From assembly GCA_031316315.1 (NCBI GenBank), contig JADBEO010000010.1, positions 1-64,000 of the forward strand: DNA of 64,000 nucleotides, in the 5' to 3' direction. Below are positions 34,866 through 48,812 of this stretch, in pieces (the first letter of the stretch is position 1; each line of letters starts with the position of its first letter). This DNA comes from Chelatococcus sambhunathii. GTDB lineage: Bacteria; Pseudomonadota; Alphaproteobacteria; Rhizobiales; Methylopilaceae. The notes beneath the pieces are model-generated. The model saw only the letters and a list, made by a program, of their open reading frames with translations, did not search any database and was not told the DNA's origin. The position numbers were made by a program, and so were the translations under genes.

Positions 34866-35783
34866 TCACCCCGCCTCGCGCCTGGCCTCCTGCGCCTGCA
34901 TATGGGCGAACGCGACGGTCAATAGCGGCGCCGCGATCCCCGCGCCGCGCGCGCGCTCAAGCATGTCGCCGAGCAGGTGATCGTGCTCGGTGCGGCCGCC
35001 GCCCTCGAGGTCGCGCAGCATCGAGGCGGTCGCCGACGACCCTTTGGTGGTCATCAGCGCCCGCGCCTCGCCGAGCGCCTTGTCGGTCGGGCGCCGGCCG
35101 GTCGCCTCGGCGACCGCGGCGCATTCGGCGAGAAAGCCTTCGGCGATCGCCTCGCCGTCGCGGGCCTGCATGATCGCGCCGACCGGCGCGCGCATCAGGC
35201 AGGTGAGCCCGGCGAAGGCCGCCAGCATCACGTATTTGTCCCACATCGCCTGCTCAATCGTCTGGCTGAGGATCGGCCGGAAGCCGCCCGGCTCGAGCGC
35301 CGCGTGCAGCGCTTCGCAGCGGACCCGCTGACCCTTCGAGCGCAGCCCGACGATCAGCCGCTGCAGCGGGCCCATATGCACGATCGACCCGTCGGGCTTC
35401 AGCGTCACGGGAATGTGCGCGAGCCCGCCCGCCACGCGCTCCGCGCCGAAGCGGGCGTCGAGCGCCCCATAGTGCCTCAGGCCGTTCAGCAGAGGGACGA
35501 CGAGAGTGTCCGGCCCGACGGCCGGCGTGATCGCCTGTATCGCGCTGTCGAGGTCGTAGGCCTTGCATGACAGAAGCACGGCGTCGAATGGGTCGCGCGC
35601 CTCGGTGATCGTCTGCGGCTTCAGCACCACGTCGCCGTGAGGACTGAAGATTTTCAGGCCTTCCGCTGCGATGCGTTCGGCGCGGGCCGGCCGCACCAGA
35701 AAGGTCACGTCCCCGCCGCCGGCCGCGACGCGGCCGCCGAAATAGCCGCCGATTCCGCCGGCGCCGAGCATGAGCAGTCGCAT
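34866..35783 (-). CDS. panE: 2-dehydropantoate 2-reductase family protein
   Basis: A 305-residue NADP-dependent reductase of the ApbA/PanE family. The N-terminal Rossmann motif is LGAGGIGGYFGGRVA, the hinge VLLSCKAYDLD carries the catalytic Lys, LLNGLRHYGAL follows, and a C-terminal helical domain includes WDKYVMLAAFAGLTCLMRA and LEGGGRTEHDHLLGDML. In panthothenate synthesis PanE reduces ketopantoate, but genomes often carry several paralogues acting on other 2-keto acids, so the exact role is uncertain. It begins 51 bases beyond the vapB start region, on the same strand, and is divergent from the molybdenum hydroxylase genes. Confidence 0.82.
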   Translation of the reverse strand: MRLLMLGAGGIGGYFGGRVAAGGGDVTFLVRPARAERIAAEGLKIFSPHGDVVLKPQTITEARDPFDAVLLSCKAYDLDSAIQAITPAVGPDTLVVPLLNGLRHYGALDARFGAERVAGGLAHIPVTLKPDGSIVHMGPLQRLIVGLRSKGQRVRCEALHAALEPGGFRPILSQTIEQAMWDKYVMLAAFAGLTCLMRAPVGAIMQARDGEAIAEGFLAECAAVAEATGRRPTDKALGEARALMTTKGSSATASMLRDLEGGGRTEHDHLLGDMLERARGAGIAAPLLTVAFAHMQAQEARREAG

Positions 35784-36012
35784 CGAGAACCCTCCGATCA
35801 GGCGCGCTTTCTAGGGCGCGCCGGGACCTGACGCCGAGACATGCTTTCGACGAAGCGCATGCAAGTCCCTCCCCGCGCCTCCTCAACCTTGCGCGAGCGC
35901 ACGGCTCTGGAACTGGAACAGGTCCAGCCTGCTCGTTAGCATCTGCAACATCCAGAGCCGACCCTGGCGAGGGCCGGCCGAGACGCGGGCCGACGGGCCC
36001 CCGGGAGACATC

Positions 36013-36483
36013 ATGATCAAGCTCAAGATCAACGGCGAAGAGCGCGAGCTCGACGTCGATCCGGACACGCCATTGCTGTGGGTGATCCGTGACGAACTCA
36101 AACTGACCGGCACGAAATTTGGCTGCGGCGTCGCCCAGTGCGGCGCGTGCACGGTTCATCTCGACGGCTCGCCGGTGCGCGCCTGCCAGACGCCGATCAG
36201 CGACGTCGAGGACAGCGAGATCCGCACCATCGAGTATGTGGTCGGATCCAGCGCCTCGAAGGAAGGCAAGGCCGTGCAGGCCGCCTGGCGCGCGCTCGAC
36301 GTCGTGCAGTGCGGCTACTGCCAGTCCGGCCAGATGATGTCGGCGGTGGCGCTCCTGACCACCAACAAGAAGCCGTCCGACAAGGACATCGACACGGCGA
36401 TGAACGGCAATGTCTGCCGCTGCGCCACCTATCAGCGCATCCGCGCCGCGATCCACGACGCGGCCAAGCGGCTGGAGGCCTGA
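36013..36483 (+). CDS. iorA: Molybdenum hydroxylase small subunit, two 2Fe-2S clusters
   Basis: A 156-residue iron-sulphur subunit of the xanthine oxidase family. The plant-type cluster cysteines are in [17 protein letters not shown] (about 38-54), and the second cluster is held by [10 protein letters not shown] and [11 protein letters not shown]. Length and the partner gene fit isoquinoline 1-oxidoreductase (IorA) type aldehyde or N-heterocycle oxidoreductases. It carries electrons from the molybdenum subunit encoded three bases downstream. It has no signal peptide of its own, so it may be exported with its Tat-bearing partner. The natural substrate is unknown. Confidence 0.85.
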   Translation: MIKLKINGEERELDVDPDTPLLWVIRDELKLTGTKFGCGVAQCGACTVHLDGSPVRACQTPISDVEDSEIRTIEYVVGSSASKEGKAVQAAWRALDVVQCGYCQSGQMMSAVALLTTNKKPSDKDIDTAMNGNVCRCATYQRIRAAIHDAAKRLEA

Positions 36484-36486
36484 CCG

Positions 36487-38700
36487 ATGACCTATCAGCA
36501 GAAGATCAAGGACGGCGAGACTCTCGACCTCAGCCGGCGCTCGTTCCTCGCCATCGCCGGCGGCGCCGGCGTCGGGCTCATGATCGGCCTGAAGGTCGAT
36601 CCTGCCGCGGCGGCGAACACGGCGCAGGGAGCGATCGAGTTCAACCCCTTCGTCAAGGTCTCGCCCGACGGCGCGGTCACCGTGATCGTCAAGCATCTCG
36701 ACAAGGGCCAGGGCGTCGCGACCGGCCTCGCGACCATCGTCGCCGAGGAGATGGACGCCGATTGGGCGACCATCCGCACCGAGTTCGCGCCCGCGAACCC
36801 GAACCTCTACGCCAACCTCGCCTTCAAGGCTCAGGGCACCGGCGGCTCGACCTCGATCGCCAACTCCTGGGACCAGTACCGCACCGCGGCCGTCACCGCC
36901 CGCGCGGCTCTCGTCAACGCCGCGGCGGAAGCCTGGAAGGTGCCGGCCGGCGAGATCACCGTCGTGAAGGGCGTGATCTCCCATCCGTCCGGCAAGAAGG
37001 GCTCGTTCGGCGAGTTCGCCGAGAAGGCCGGCGCGAGCAAGACGCCGCCTGCGGTCTCGCCACAGACGCCGCCTTTCAAGAACCCGACCAAATACGTCCT
37101 GATCGGCAAGGAAGGCCTCCATCGCGTCGACAACGACTCCAAGACCGACGGCACGGCCATCTACACCCAGGACCTGCATGTCCCGGGCATGCTGGTCGCG
37201 GTGGTCGCGCATCCGCCGAAATTCGGGGCTAAGCCCAAGTCGTTCGACGACGCCGAGGCGAAGAAGGTCAAGGGCGTCGAGCAGGTCGTCCAGATCCCGA
37301 CGGGCGTCGCGGTGCTCGCCAAGAACACCTGGGCCGCGATCAAGGGCCGGAACGCGCTCAAGGTCGAATGGGACGACGGCGCGGCCGAGGGCCGCGGTTC
37401 GGACGCGCTGATGGCCGCCTGCAAGGACGCCGTCTCGAAGCCCGGCGTCGCGACCGCGACCAACACCGGCGACGCCGAGGGCGCGCTCAGGGGCGCGGCC
37501 AAGGTGATCGAGGCCGACTACGCCTTCCCCTATCTCGCGCACGCGGCCATGGAGCCGATGAACGCGATCGCCGAGGTTAAGGACGGCGCGGTCAAGATCA
37601 CCACCGGCGCCCAGTTCCAGTCGATCGACCTGTTCGTGGCCTCCAAGGTCGCGGGCGTGCCGATGGACAAGGTGACCATCGACACCGTGTGGGCCGGCGG
37701 CTCCTTCGGCCGCCGCGCCGTGCCGACCTCGGACTACATCGCCGAGGCCCTTACAATCGCCAAGGGGATCGACGGCAAGGCCCCGGTCAAGCTGGTCTGG
37801 ACCCGCGAGGACGACATGAAGGGCGGCTACTACCGCCCGATGTACGCCCACAAGGTGAAGGCGGCGATCGGTGCGGACGGCATGCCGGTGGCCTGGCATC
37901 ACCGCATCGCCGGCCAGTCCATCATGACGGGCACGGCCATGGAGCCGCTGCTGGTGAAGGACGGCGTCGACGACACCTCGGTCGAGGGCGCCTCGAACCT
38001 CGCCTATTCGGTGCCGAACCTGAAGGTCGAGCTCACCACCATCAAGGCCGGCGTGCCGGTTCTCTGGTGGCGCTCAGTCGGCCATACGCACACCGCGCAT
38101 GCGGTGGAGACCATGATCGACGAACTCGCCTTCGCGGCGGGCAAGGATCCGGTCGAGTACCGCCTCGCTCTGCTCAAGGACAAGCCACGCCATGCGGGCG
38201 TCCTGAAGCTCGCGGCCGAAAAGGCCGGCTGGAAGGCCGGCGAGAAGCTCGAGAAGGGGCGCGGCCGCGGCGTCGCGGTCCACGAGAGCTTCAACTCCTT
38301 CGTGGCGCAGGTGGTCGACGTCACCATCAAGGACGACGGCCAGGTCAAGGTCGACCGCGTGGTGGCGGCTGTCGATTGCGGCCTCGTGGTGAACCCGGAC
38401 GTGGTTCGGGCGCAGGTCGAGGGCGGCGTCGGCTTCGGCCTCGGCGCGGCCCTGCGCAACGCGGTGACGCTCAAGGACGGCGTGGTGCAGGAAGGCAACT
38501 TCGACAAGTACAAGCCGCTGCGCATCTCCGACATGCCTCATGTCGAGGTGCACATCGTGCCGAGCCAGGAGAAGCCGACCGGCATCGGCGAGCCGGGCGT
38601 TCCGCCGATCGCCCCGGCGCTCGCCAACGCCATCTTCGCCGCCACCGGCAAACGCGTCCGCGACCTGCCGATCGGCGACCAGAAATTCACGAGCGTCTGA
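36487..38700 (+). CDS. iorB: Molybdopterin-binding oxidoreductase large subunit (IorB-like)
   Basis: A 737-residue molybdenum-cofactor subunit of the isoquinoline oxidoreductase type. The N-terminus has a twin-arginine signal ([16 protein letters not shown], residues about 16-31), indicating folded export to the periplasm. MoCo-binding segments include [51 protein letters not shown] and the terminal [20 protein letters not shown], containing the base-catalyst Glu. It is tightly linked to the 2Fe-2S gene. No cytochrome subunit follows, only a terminator. Confidence 0.87.
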   Translation: MTYQQKIKDGETLDLSRRSFLAIAGGAGVGLMIGLKVDPAAAANTAQGAIEFNPFVKVSPDGAVTVIVKHLDKGQGVATGLATIVAEEMDADWATIRTEFAPANPNLYANLAFKAQGTGGSTSIANSWDQYRTAAVTARAALVNAAAEAWKVPAGEITVVKGVISHPSGKKGSFGEFAEKAGASKTPPAVSPQTPPFKNPTKYVLIGKEGLHRVDNDSKTDGTAIYTQDLHVPGMLVAVVAHPPKFGAKPKSFDDAEAKKVKGVEQVVQIPTGVAVLAKNTWAAIKGRNALKVEWDDGAAEGRGSDALMAACKDAVSKPGVATATNTGDAEGALRGAAKVIEADYAFPYLAHAAMEPMNAIAEVKDGAVKITTGAQFQSIDLFVASKVAGVPMDKVTIDTVWAGGSFGRRAVPTSDYIAEALTIAKGIDGKAPVKLVWTREDDMKGGYYRPMYAHKVKAAIGADGMPVAWHHRIAGQSIMTGTAMEPLLVKDGVDDTSVEGASNLAYSVPNLKVELTTIKAGVPVLWWRSVGHTHTAHAVETMIDELAFAAGKDPVEYRLALLKDKPRHAGVLKLAAEKAGWKAGEKLEKGRGRGVAVHESFNSFVAQVVDVTIKDDGQVKVDRVVAAVDCGLVVNPDVVRAQVEGGVGFGLGAALRNAVTLKDGVVQEGNFDKYKPLRISDMPHVEVHIVPSQEKPTGIGEPGVPPIAPALANAIFAATGKRVRDLPIGDQKFTSV

Positions 38701-38730
38701 CGTCCCCCCACACAAGGACGTTCGTGATCA

Positions 38731-38766
38731 GCGCCGGCGCGGCCCCCCTCGCGCCGGCGCCTTTTT
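38731..38766 (+). terminator. Intrinsic terminator of the molybdenum hydroxylase genes
   Basis: GCGCCGGCGCG (38731-38741) pairs perfectly with CGCGCCGGCGC (38750-38760) around GCCCCCCT and is followed by CTTTTT. Confidence 0.93.
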
Positions 38767-38786
38767 GTCTGGCGGCCGCCGCAAAC

Positions 38787-38815
38787 GAAAAACGCCCGGG
38801 CCAGGGCCCGGGCGT
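38787..38815 (-). terminator. Intrinsic terminator of the atp operon
   Basis: ACGCCCGGGCC and GGCCCGGGCGT form a perfect 11-bp stem with a minimal loop. On the minus strand it is followed by TTTTTCG (38787-38792). It lies 33 bases beyond the atpC stop. Confidence 0.92.
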
Positions 38816-38847
38816 CGCATCGATCGGGAAGAGGTCAGATCTCGCCG

Positions 38848-39249
38848 TTACGAAACCGCGAGACGAAATTGCCGAAGCTGGTCGAGCTTCTCCTGCGCCC
38901 GCAGCTTCGCCTTGTCGCCTTCCGCGTCGGAGAGATCATCCTCCGCGTCCTTGATCGCCTGATCGAGGCTGGCGACGTCGAACTCCGACATCGGGACCGC
39001 CGCATCGGCGAGGATCGTCAGGCCCTTCGGGTTGACGTCCGCGAAGCCGCCTTGGACGAACAGCCGCTCCGGCTCGCCGCCTTCGGTCTTGTAGACCTTC
39101 ACGACGCCCGGCTTCAGGGTCGACAGCAGCGGCGCGTGATGGGCCAGCACGCCGAACTCGCCCTCGACGCCCGGCACGACGACGTGCTGGACCTCTTCCG
39201 AGATCAGCAGCTTTTCGGGCGACACCAGTTCGAACTGGAACGTGTCCAT
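38848..39249 (-). CDS. atpC: F1 ATP synthase epsilon subunit
   Basis: A 133-residue epsilon subunit, the rotor foot and inhibitor. The N-terminal beta-sandwich ([41 protein letters not shown]) is followed by the C-terminal helical hairpin (about 90-133) ending [15 protein letters not shown]. It is the last gene of atpHAGDC, 81 bases after atpD, and is closed by the minus-strand terminator. Confidence 0.95.
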   Translation of the reverse strand: MDTFQFELVSPEKLLISEEVQHVVVPGVEGEFGVLAHHAPLLSTLKPGVVKVYKTEGGEPERLFVQGGFADVNPKGLTILADAAVPMSEFDVASLDQAIKDAEDDLSDAEGDKAKLRAQEKLDQLRQFRLAVS

Positions 39250-39330
39250 GGTCGGCTTGTCCGGTTCCTACGAGTCACATGCGACGGCCGGCCCTGAAGG
39301 CCGGCCGAGCGATTGAAGCGCGTTCGGGTC

Positions 39331-40773
<1,443 letters not shown>

Positions 40774-41658
40774 TCAGAGCGCCTCGGCGCCGGAGATGAT
40801 CTCGATCAACTCCTTGGTGATCTGCGCCTGGCGTGTGCGGTTGTAGTCGAGAGACAGCTTCTTGATCATCTCGCCGGCGTTGCGGGTCGCGTTGTCCATC
40901 GCGGACATGCGCGCGCCCTGCTCGGAGGCGGCGTTCTCGAGAAGCGCCTTGAGGATCTGGATCGCGACGTTCCGCGGCAGCAGATCCTCGAGGATATCCT
41001 CCTCGGACGGTTCGTATTCGTAGACGGCGCCCTTCAGAAGATCCTCGGTCTCGTCGCCTTCCGGAATGTCCGCCGGGACGATCTGCTGAGCCGTCGGAAT
41101 CTGGCTCACGACTGACTTGAACTTCGAATAGAACATCGTCGCGACGTCGAACTTGTCCTCGGCGAACAGGTCGAAGACGCGCTCGGCGATGTCCTGGGCG
41201 GTCGAGAAGCCGAGGCGCTTCACCTCCCTGAGGGAGATGACGTCGTCGATCTTGCCCGGAAACTGACGCTTGAGGATGTCCGCGCCCTTGCGTCCGACGC
41301 AGAGGAACTGGACTTCCTTACCGTCGGCCAGCAGGCGACGGGCGTGCTCGCGCGCGAGGCGCGCGATCGAGGAGTTGAAGCCGCCGGCGAGGCCGCGATC
41401 GGCGGTGATCACCACGAGCAGGTGGCGCTTGTCGGAGCCCGTGCCGGCGAGCAAACGCGGCGCGAGCGGCGAGCCCTTCATGCCGGCGGCGAGGTTCGAC
41501 AGCACGCGCTCCATGCGCTCGGCATAGGGGCGCGCGGCCGCGGCCGCCTGCTCGGCGCGACGCAGCTTCGCCGCGGCCACCATCTGCATGGCCTTGGTGA
41601 TCTTCTGCGTCGCCTTGACCGAGGCGATGCGGTTTCTGAGGTCCTTTAGGCTCGCCAT
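40774..41658 (-). CDS. atpG: F1 ATP synthase gamma subunit
   Basis: A 294-residue central-stalk subunit. The long N-terminal helix ([20 protein letters not shown]) and the C-terminal helix ([18 protein letters not shown], then [22 protein letters not shown]) are the conserved coiled coil that rotates inside the alpha3beta3 ring. It lies between atpA and atpD with short gaps. Confidence 0.96.
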   Translation of the reverse strand: MASLKDLRNRIASVKATQKITKAMQMVAAAKLRRAEQAAAAARPYAERMERVLSNLAAGMKGSPLAPRLLAGTGSDKRHLLVVITADRGLAGGFNSSIARLAREHARRLLADGKEVQFLCVGRKGADILKRQFPGKIDDVISLREVKRLGFSTAQDIAERVFDLFAEDKFDVATMFYSKFKSVVSQIPTAQQIVPADIPEGDETEDLLKGAVYEYEPSEEDILEDLLPRNVAIQILKALLENAASEQGARMSAMDNATRNAGEMIKKLSLDYNRTRQAQITKELIEIISGAEAL

Positions 41659-41689
41659 TTGGGCGCTCGAACTCCGCTATCCGTCCGGC

Positions 41690-43227
<1,538 letters not shown>

Positions 43228-43228
<1 letters not shown>

Positions 43229-43788
43229 CAGCCGACCTCTTTCATCGCGAGTTTAATGGAGTTGAGCTTGGTCTTCAGCGAGGCGTCGACCATGCGGCTG
43301 CCGAGCCGCACGATGAGCCCGCCCAGAATCTTCGGATCGACCTTGACGTCGAAGTCGACGGTCTTGCCGGTGATGTCCTTGAGCGCCTGGGCCAGCTCGT
43401 CGCGCCGGCCGGCGGTGAGCTCCTCGGCGACGGTCACCTCGGCGGTCGTCACGCCGCGGTCGGCGGCGACCAGAGCGCGGAAACCCTTGATCATCGCATC
43501 GAGGGCGAACAGGCGGCGGTTCGCGGCGACGAGGCGCACGAACTTCGCGGTCAGGCCGCCGACGCCGAGCTTGTCGAGCACGGCGCCCATGGCTTTGGCC
43601 TGCTCCTCGGACGAGAAGACAGGGCTCTTGGTCAGCCGCCGCAGGTCTTCGCTTGTCGAGAGCGCCTTGGAGATCGTGTCGAGGTCATTCGAGACCGCGT
43701 CGACCGCGTTTTCTTCCTTGGCGAGATCGAACAGGGCGGTCGCATAGCGACCCGCCATTCCGGACACGATGGTGTCTTTACCTGCCAC
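43228..43788 (-). CDS. atpH: F1 ATP synthase delta subunit
   Basis: A 186-residue stator subunit. [15 protein letters not shown] opens the N-terminal helical domain, and the end ([36 protein letters not shown], read in two blocks) is the family signature. GTG 43788 was preferred over ATG 43758 because alphaproteobacterial AtpH proteins carry the short SGMAGRYA-preceding extension. First gene of the operon. F0 genes are elsewhere, as usual in this class. Confidence 0.95.
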
Positions 43789-44369
43789 CCGAGCGTCTCT
43801 CGCTGGTTGGAGCCTAGGGCTGAAACCGGAGCGGGCGCTCCGAACCTCCCGGAACCGGTGAATTCAGGGGTCTGTCCCCGGCCTCGGAAGCCCTGCTCCC
43901 GAAGCGCAGCGGTCACTATCACGGCGAACCCACGCGCGCAACATCATGGCGAGGGCGTGGCGCCTTGCCTAAAAATGACGATGTCACAGTTAGTTACCTC
44001 TATGCCTGACGAACATGTGAGCGACTTTCGACGAACGGACCGCGATGCGGAAACGTCGCAGGTCGTTTTCGGCCCCTGCCCGCGATCCAACCTCGCCGAC
44101 CTCGGCTGATCGCCGGGCCTTCGGCGCAGGTCGACGGCGGCGTCGATCCGGTCGCCGGTCGCCGAAGCGGGTGGTATGCTGCTGGGAGCTGCGGCCGTTG
44201 CGCCGCAGCGGGGGAAAGCCGTGCCAGACTCTTGGAATGTCTTTCGCGGGCTCCAGCGTCGGCCCCGCCGGCGCGGAATGTCGCGGTAAGGAATCGGACA
44301 TCCTCCAAACGTGATCGCGGCGCCCGGTCGAGAAGGCGCTGACCGGGCGAAACGCCCCTAGGAGAGACG
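43789..44369. other. Divergent intergenic region between atpH and metalloprotease gene
   Basis: About 580 bases without a credible gene on either strand. It must contain the atp operon promoter (reverse) and the metalloprotease promoter (forward). An A+T-richer stretch near 43970-44035 is the likeliest atp promoter site, but no -35/-10 pair is clear. Confidence 0.5.
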
Positions 44370-45644
44370 ATGATGCATTCGCTGATGCTGTCGCTGTTGA
44401 AACGCGTCGCCGTCGGCGCCGCCTGTCTCGCGGCCGTCGCGGCGTCCGCCGGGCACGCTGCGGCGGAGACGCCGAGCCTGTTCAAGTCGGCGACGCCCGC
44501 CGACGTTTCGGCCGCGGCCGCCTCGGACGCGCGGCCGAAAGGGCTGGCGCAGGTGCGCGAGCAGCTGCTCGCCCTCGACGCCGATGTGGCGAACGCGCTC
44601 GACAGGACCGGCGAGGTCAAGATCGCACTGTTCCCGAACGCCGCCGCGACGTTCAAGCGGACCGACGTCGACGAGGCCTATGGCGGCGGCTTCATCTGGG
44701 TCGGCGAGGCCGGTTCGACCGGCGCCGCGACGCTGGTCGTCCAGAACGGCAAGATCACCGGCTATGTGCGGCTACGCGGACGCTCTTACGAGATCGCCGG
44801 CGTCGGCGGCCGCGCCCATCGCGTCGTCGAGATCGCGGCGGACAAGCTTCCGCCAGAGGGCCCGATCACAGTCCCGAAGGAGCTTCAGGGGGGAAAGGAC
44901 GACGGGATCGCCACCCCTGACGAACTGGCGGCCGCCAAGGACGACAAGACCACGACGATCAAGGTGAACATCCACTTCACGGCGACGGCCACCTCGGACC
45001 CGATCGGAGACGGAAACCTCGCTATTGCCTTGGCCAACCAGGCGTACAAGGCCAGCGGCGTAAAGATAAAGGCCAAGTTCGTCGCGTACTCCGTCATCAG
45101 CTATCCGGAGAATTCGTACACTTGGGACCAGACGCTCTCGAATATGACTTACACGGACCAGCCAGGATCAGCTTATTTCAATGATATGCGAGCAGGGCGC
45201 GAACAATTCAAAGCCGATCTGGTCGTGTTGATCCACAGCAGGAACGAATACTGCGGGCTCGGCTGGTACGTGACGAAGCCCTCCGCCGCGACCTCCGGCC
45301 TCGGCTACAGCCTGGTTTCGCGCGACTGCATCACCAACAAGTCGGTGGCGCATGAGATGGGCCACAATATGGGCCTCGACCACGATCGCTACGTCGCCGG
45401 GAAGGCGCCGAAAAGCGCCTATAACTTCGGCTTCGTGGTCCTGAACAAGCGCATCCGCAGCATCATGGCCTACGACAACAAGTGCAACGACAAGGGCTTC
45501 ACCTGCGAGCGGCTGAACCGCTTCTCCAGCCCCGACGATAAGGTGCAGGGCGAGAAGTTCGGCGTCCCGAAGGGCAAGAGCGGCGCCGCCGACGCGGCGC
45601 GCCGCCTCAACGAGACCCGAGAGGCCATCTCCAAGTACCGCTGA
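44370..45644 (+). CDS. Secreted M12-like (reprolysin-type) zinc metalloprotease
   Basis: A 424-residue exported protein. The signal peptide spans about residues 1-32 (LLKRVAVGAACLAAVAASA, ending AAAE). A pro-region of roughly 150 residues follows, then the metzincin site HEMGHNMGLDH with zinc ligands His328, His332 and His338, and the Met-turn at Met366 (RSIMAYDN). Cysteines flank the site (EYCGLGWYV, SRDCITNK, NKCNDKGFTC) and probably form disulphides. It is a single gene inserted between the atp operon and priA, where close relatives usually have no gene. RBS GGAGAG precedes ATG 44370. The substrate is unknown. Confidence 0.85.
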   Translation: MMHSLMLSLLKRVAVGAACLAAVAASAGHAAAETPSLFKSATPADVSAAAASDARPKGLAQVREQLLALDADVANALDRTGEVKIALFPNAAATFKRTDVDEAYGGGFIWVGEAGSTGAATLVVQNGKITGYVRLRGRSYEIAGVGGRAHRVVEIAADKLPPEGPITVPKELQGGKDDGIATPDELAAAKDDKTTTIKVNIHFTATATSDPIGDGNLAIALANQAYKASGVKIKAKFVAYSVISYPENSYTWDQTLSNMTYTDQPGSAYFNDMRAGREQFKADLVVLIHSRNEYCGLGWYVTKPSAATSGLGYSLVSRDCITNKSVAHEMGHNMGLDHDRYVAGKAPKSAYNFGFVVLNKRIRSIMAYDNKCNDKGFTCERLNRFSSPDDKVQGEKFGVPKGKSGAADAARRLNETREAISKYR

Positions 45645-45656
45645 GGTTTTCGATGG

Positions 45657-45679
45657 ATGCCCGGATCAAGTCCGGGCAT
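45657..45679. repeat. Short dispersed palindrome between metalloprotease and priA
   Basis: ATGCCCGGA-TCAAG-TCCGGGCAT is a perfect 9-bp-arm palindrome of a type very common between genes in Rhizobiales. It lies between two convergent genes and may act as a bidirectional terminator-like hairpin, although it lacks a T-tract. Confidence 0.75.
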
Positions 45680-45690
45680 GACGATCGGCG

Positions 45691-47862
45691 TTACAGAAAG
45701 CTCTGCGGGTCGATGTCGACCGCGACCCGCAGCGCTCCGCGCGCCGGCGGCGCGGCGGCGAGCCAGTCGCGCATGTAGCCCGGCAGGTCGACCGCGCGGG
45801 GGGATTGCGCGAGCAGACGCATCCGGTGGCGGCCGCGAACCATCGCGAGCGGGGCCTCGGCGGGGCCGAGCACCCGCACCTGCTCGACCTTGGGAGCGGC
45901 GCGCGCCAGCGCCCGTCCATGGGCCTCGACCGCGGCGCGGTCCGGGCCGGAGACGATGACGGCGGCGAGCCGGCCGAAGGGCGGCATCAGCGCCGCCTCC
46001 CGCGCCTTCGCCTCGACGGCGTAAAACCCCTCGCGGTCGCCGGCGACCAGCGCGCGGATCGCCGGATGGTCCGGATCGAAGGTCTGGAGCAGCGCGCGGC
46101 CCGGCCGGTCGCCCCGCCCGGCGCGGCCCGTCACCTGCTGCAGCGTCTGGAAGGTGCGCTCGCCGGCACGTGGGTCGGCGGCGCCGAGGGCGAAGTCGGC
46201 GTCCACCGCCCCGACGAAGGTGAGCTTCGGGAAATGGTGGCCTTTGGTGACCATCTGGGTGCCGACGACGATGTCGACCTCGCCGCGCTCAATGGCGTCG
46301 AGCTCGGCGGCGAGCCTCTCCCCGCCCCCGATCAGGTCGCTCGACAGGATCGACACGCGCGCCTCCGGGAAGCGCTCGGCCGCCTCGTCGCGGATGCGCT
46401 CGACTCCGGGGCCGAGCGCCACCATTGAATCCTCAGCCGCGCATGACGGGCAGGCGCGCGGGCTCGGGCCGGAATGGCCGCAGTGGTGGCAGACGAGGCT
46501 CGCCCGGAACCGGTGCTCGACCAGCCAGGCCGAGCAGTTCGGGCATTTCATGCGATGGCCGCAGCGCCGGCACAGCGTCAGCGGCGCATATCCCCGGCGA
46601 TTCAGGAACAGCAGCGCCTGCTCGCCGGCCGCGAGCGTCTCGGTCACGGCCGAGACGAGGCGAGGCGCAAGCCACTGCCCGCGCGGCGGTCCCTCGCGGC
46701 GCATGTCGACGGCCGCGATCTCAGGCATCGCGCGCTCGCCGAAGCGGGACGGCAGGACGAGCCGCGCGTAGCGGCCGCGATCGGCGTTGATCCGCGTCTC
46801 GAGCGAGGGCGTCGCGGAGGCGAGCACCACCGGCGCGCCCTCGAGCCTGCCGCGCACCACGGCCATGTCGCGGGCGTTGTAGGCGACTCCGTCCTCCTGC
46901 TTGTAGGCGCCGTCATGCTCCTCGTCGACGACGATGAGCGCAAGGTCCCTGAACGGCAGGAAGAGGCCCGACCGCGCCGCGACGACGGCCTTGATCGACC
47001 CATCCGCCACGCCGCGCCTGACCGCGGCGCGACCGCTCTCGCCGACGCTCGCGTGCCAGACGGCGGGCCGCGCGCCGAAGCGCCTGGCGAAGCGGTCGAG
47101 GAACGGGACGGTGAGCGCGATCTCCGGCGCCATGACGAGCGCCTGCCGGCCCTGCCTCAGCGCCTCCGCCGCCGCCTCGCAGTAAACCTCGGTCTTGCCC
47201 GAGCCGGTGACGCCGTCGAGCAGCACCACGCGGAAGGCGCGGTCAGCGACCGTGCGCCGGAGCGCTTCGGCCGCATGCTGCTGATGCGGGGTGAGCGTCG
47301 GTCCAGGCCGCGACGGATCCGGCCCCGGCGGCGGCGCGGGCGGTTCAAGCTCGACGATCTCCAGCGCGCCTTCCGCGACGAGGCCGTCGAGCACGGACGG
47401 CGAGACCCCGGCCGCCTCCGCGAGCCGCGGCTTCGCGCGGGCCGTCCCGTCGGCGGCTACAGCCAGCGCCCTCTCGCGCGCGGGCGTCATGCGCGCAGGC
47501 CGCGCTCCGGTCGCGCGCAGGCCGAACTTCGGCTTAGCCTCGCCCTCTTCCGCGAGCCCGCGCAGCGCCATGCGCAGCACCTGGCCCTTCGGAGACAGCG
47601 TGTAGTCGGCGATCCAGTCCACGAACCGGCGCATGGCGTCGGGAAAGGGCGCAGCCGCGACGACCGCCTCGATCGCCTTCAGCCTAGCCCCTTCGACCGC
47701 CTCCGGCGCGCCGTCCCAGACGACGCCGATGCTCGACCGACTGCCGAGCGGCGCGACGACGACGTCGCCGGGCTCCACGACCATGCCCTCGGGAACCGCA
47801 TAGGTCAGCGCGCGGTCGAGAGCGACCGGCAGCAGGACCTGGACAGCGCGGGCGGCGGGCAT
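45691..47862 (-). CDS. priA: Primosomal protein N' (PriA helicase)
   Basis: A 723-residue superfamily 2 replication-restart helicase. The N-terminal DNA-binding domain ([21 protein letters not shown], cut here for length) is followed by Walker A GVTGSGKT (about 215-222), the DEEH box in [14 protein letters not shown], eight zinc-binding cysteines ([33 protein letters not shown]), and motif [15 protein letters not shown] 47862 with GGAG upstream gives the normal N-terminus; the frame is open 57 codons further. Divergent from the transaldolase gene. Confidence 0.94.
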   Translation of the reverse strand: MPAARAVQVLLPVALDRALTYAVPEGMVVEPGDVVVAPLGSRSSIGVVWDGAPEAVEGARLKAIEAVVAAAPFPDAMRRFVDWIADYTLSPKGQVLRMALRGLAEEGEAKPKFGLRATGARPARMTPARERALAVAADGTARAKPRLAEAAGVSPSVLDGLVAEGALEIVELEPPAPPPGPDPSRPGPTLTPHQQHAAEALRRTVADRAFRVVLLDGVTGSGKTEVYCEAAAEALRQGRQALVMAPEIALTVPFLDRFARRFGARPAVWHASVGESGRAAVRRGVADGSIKAVVAARSGLFLPFRDLALIVVDEEHDGAYKQEDGVAYNARDMAVVRGRLEGAPVVLASATPSLETRINADRGRYARLVLPSRFGERAMPEIAAVDMRREGPPRGQWLAPRLVSAVTETLAAGEQALLFLNRRGYAPLTLCRRCGHRMKCPNCSAWLVEHRFRASLVCHHCGHSGPSPRACPSCAAEDSMVALGPGVERIRDEAAERFPEARVSILSSDLIGGGERLAAELDAIERGEVDIVVGTQMVTKGHHFPKLTFVGAVDADFALGAADPRAGERTFQTLQQVTGRAGRGDRPGRALLQTFDPDHPAIRALVAGDREGFYAVEAKAREAALMPPFGRLAAVIVSGPDRAAVEAHGRALARAAPKVEQVRVLGPAEAPLAMVRGRHRMRLLAQSPRAVDLPGYMRDWLAAAPPARGALRVAVDIDPQSFL

Positions 47863-48050
47863 CGCGACTCCGGACGGCGGAAGAGGCCAGTCTCTTCGGC
47901 CTTCGGCAGGCGGAGCGTCAAGACGCGGCGCTTTCCTGCAGCGGAGGCATGCAAACGCCCGATTCCGCCTTGCCTCGGCGCCGTCTGGGCGCCACTTGGA
48001 GGGCGAGCCGGACAACGCCCGAAAAGCCAGCACGCAAGGACAATCGCGCG

Positions 48051-48704
48051 ATGAAATTCTTCGTCGACACCGCCGACGTCTCCGTCATCAAGGAGCTCGC
48101 CGCCATGGGCGTGCTCGACGGCGTCACCACCAACCCGTCGCTGGTGCTGAAGGCCAACCGGCCGTTCAGGGACATCATCAGGGAAATCTGCGAGGTAGTG
48201 CCGGGGCCGGTCTCCGCCGAGGTGTCGTCCATCGACTACGACGGCATGATGCGCGAGGCCGCCGTCGTCCGGAAGATCGCCGACAACGTCGCGGTCAAGG
48301 TGCCGCTCACTTGGGACGGACTCAAGGCCTGCAAGGCGCTGACCGACGACGGCGCGATGGTGAACGTCACCCTCTGCTTTTCGGCGCCGCAGGCGCTGCT
48401 CGCGGCGAAGGCCGGCGCGACCTTCATCTCGCCCTTCGTCGGCCGCCTCGACGACGCCGGCCTCGACGGCATGCAGCTGATCGCCGACATCCGCCAGATC
48501 TACGACAACTACGCCTTCGAGACCGAGATCCTCGCCGCCTCGATCCGCTCGGTGAACCATGTCCGCGACGCCGCCAAGATCGGCGCCGACGTCTGCACCG
48601 TGCCGCCGGACGTGCTGAAGAGCCTCGTCAAGCACCCGCTGACCGACAAGGGCCTCGACCAGTTCGTCGCCGACTGGAAGAAGACCGGCCAGACCATCGC
48701 GTGA
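48051..48704 (+). CDS. fsa: Transaldolase / fructose-6-phosphate aldolase family protein
   Basis: A 217-residue single-domain class I aldolase of the short TalC/FSA type. [16 protein letters not shown] opens the barrel; GVTTNPSLV and the Schiff-base Lys in [16 protein letters not shown] are present, with INVTLCFS-like [20 protein letters not shown] and [10 protein letters not shown]. The ATG at 48051 follows AAGGA. Short forms act either as transaldolase in the pentose phosphate route or as F6P aldolase; sequence alone does not separate the two. Its location beside priA is conserved in many relatives. Confidence 0.9.
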   Translation: MKFFVDTADVSVIKELAAMGVLDGVTTNPSLVLKANRPFRDIIREICEVVPGPVSAEVSSIDYDGMMREAAVVRKIADNVAVKVPLTWDGLKACKALTDDGAMVNVTLCFSAPQALLAAKAGATFISPFVGRLDDAGLDGMQLIADIRQIYDNYAFETEILAASIRSVNHVRDAAKIGADVCTVPPDVLKSLVKHPLTDKGLDQFVADWKKTGQTIA

Positions 48705-48812
48705 GGGCGACAGCAGGCGACGAACACGGAAGCGCTCGCGACCCTAGAACACCAGTCCACCTAGGAGCCACGTCCGCGACCTGGGGCCGCAGCAGTTGCG
48801 CCACAATCCTTT

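Noticed and set aside
35254-37902. Long minus-strand frame across the ketopantoate reductase start and molybdenum hydroxylase genes
   Set aside because: No motifs, and it contradicts two recognised forward genes; treated as antisense shadow.
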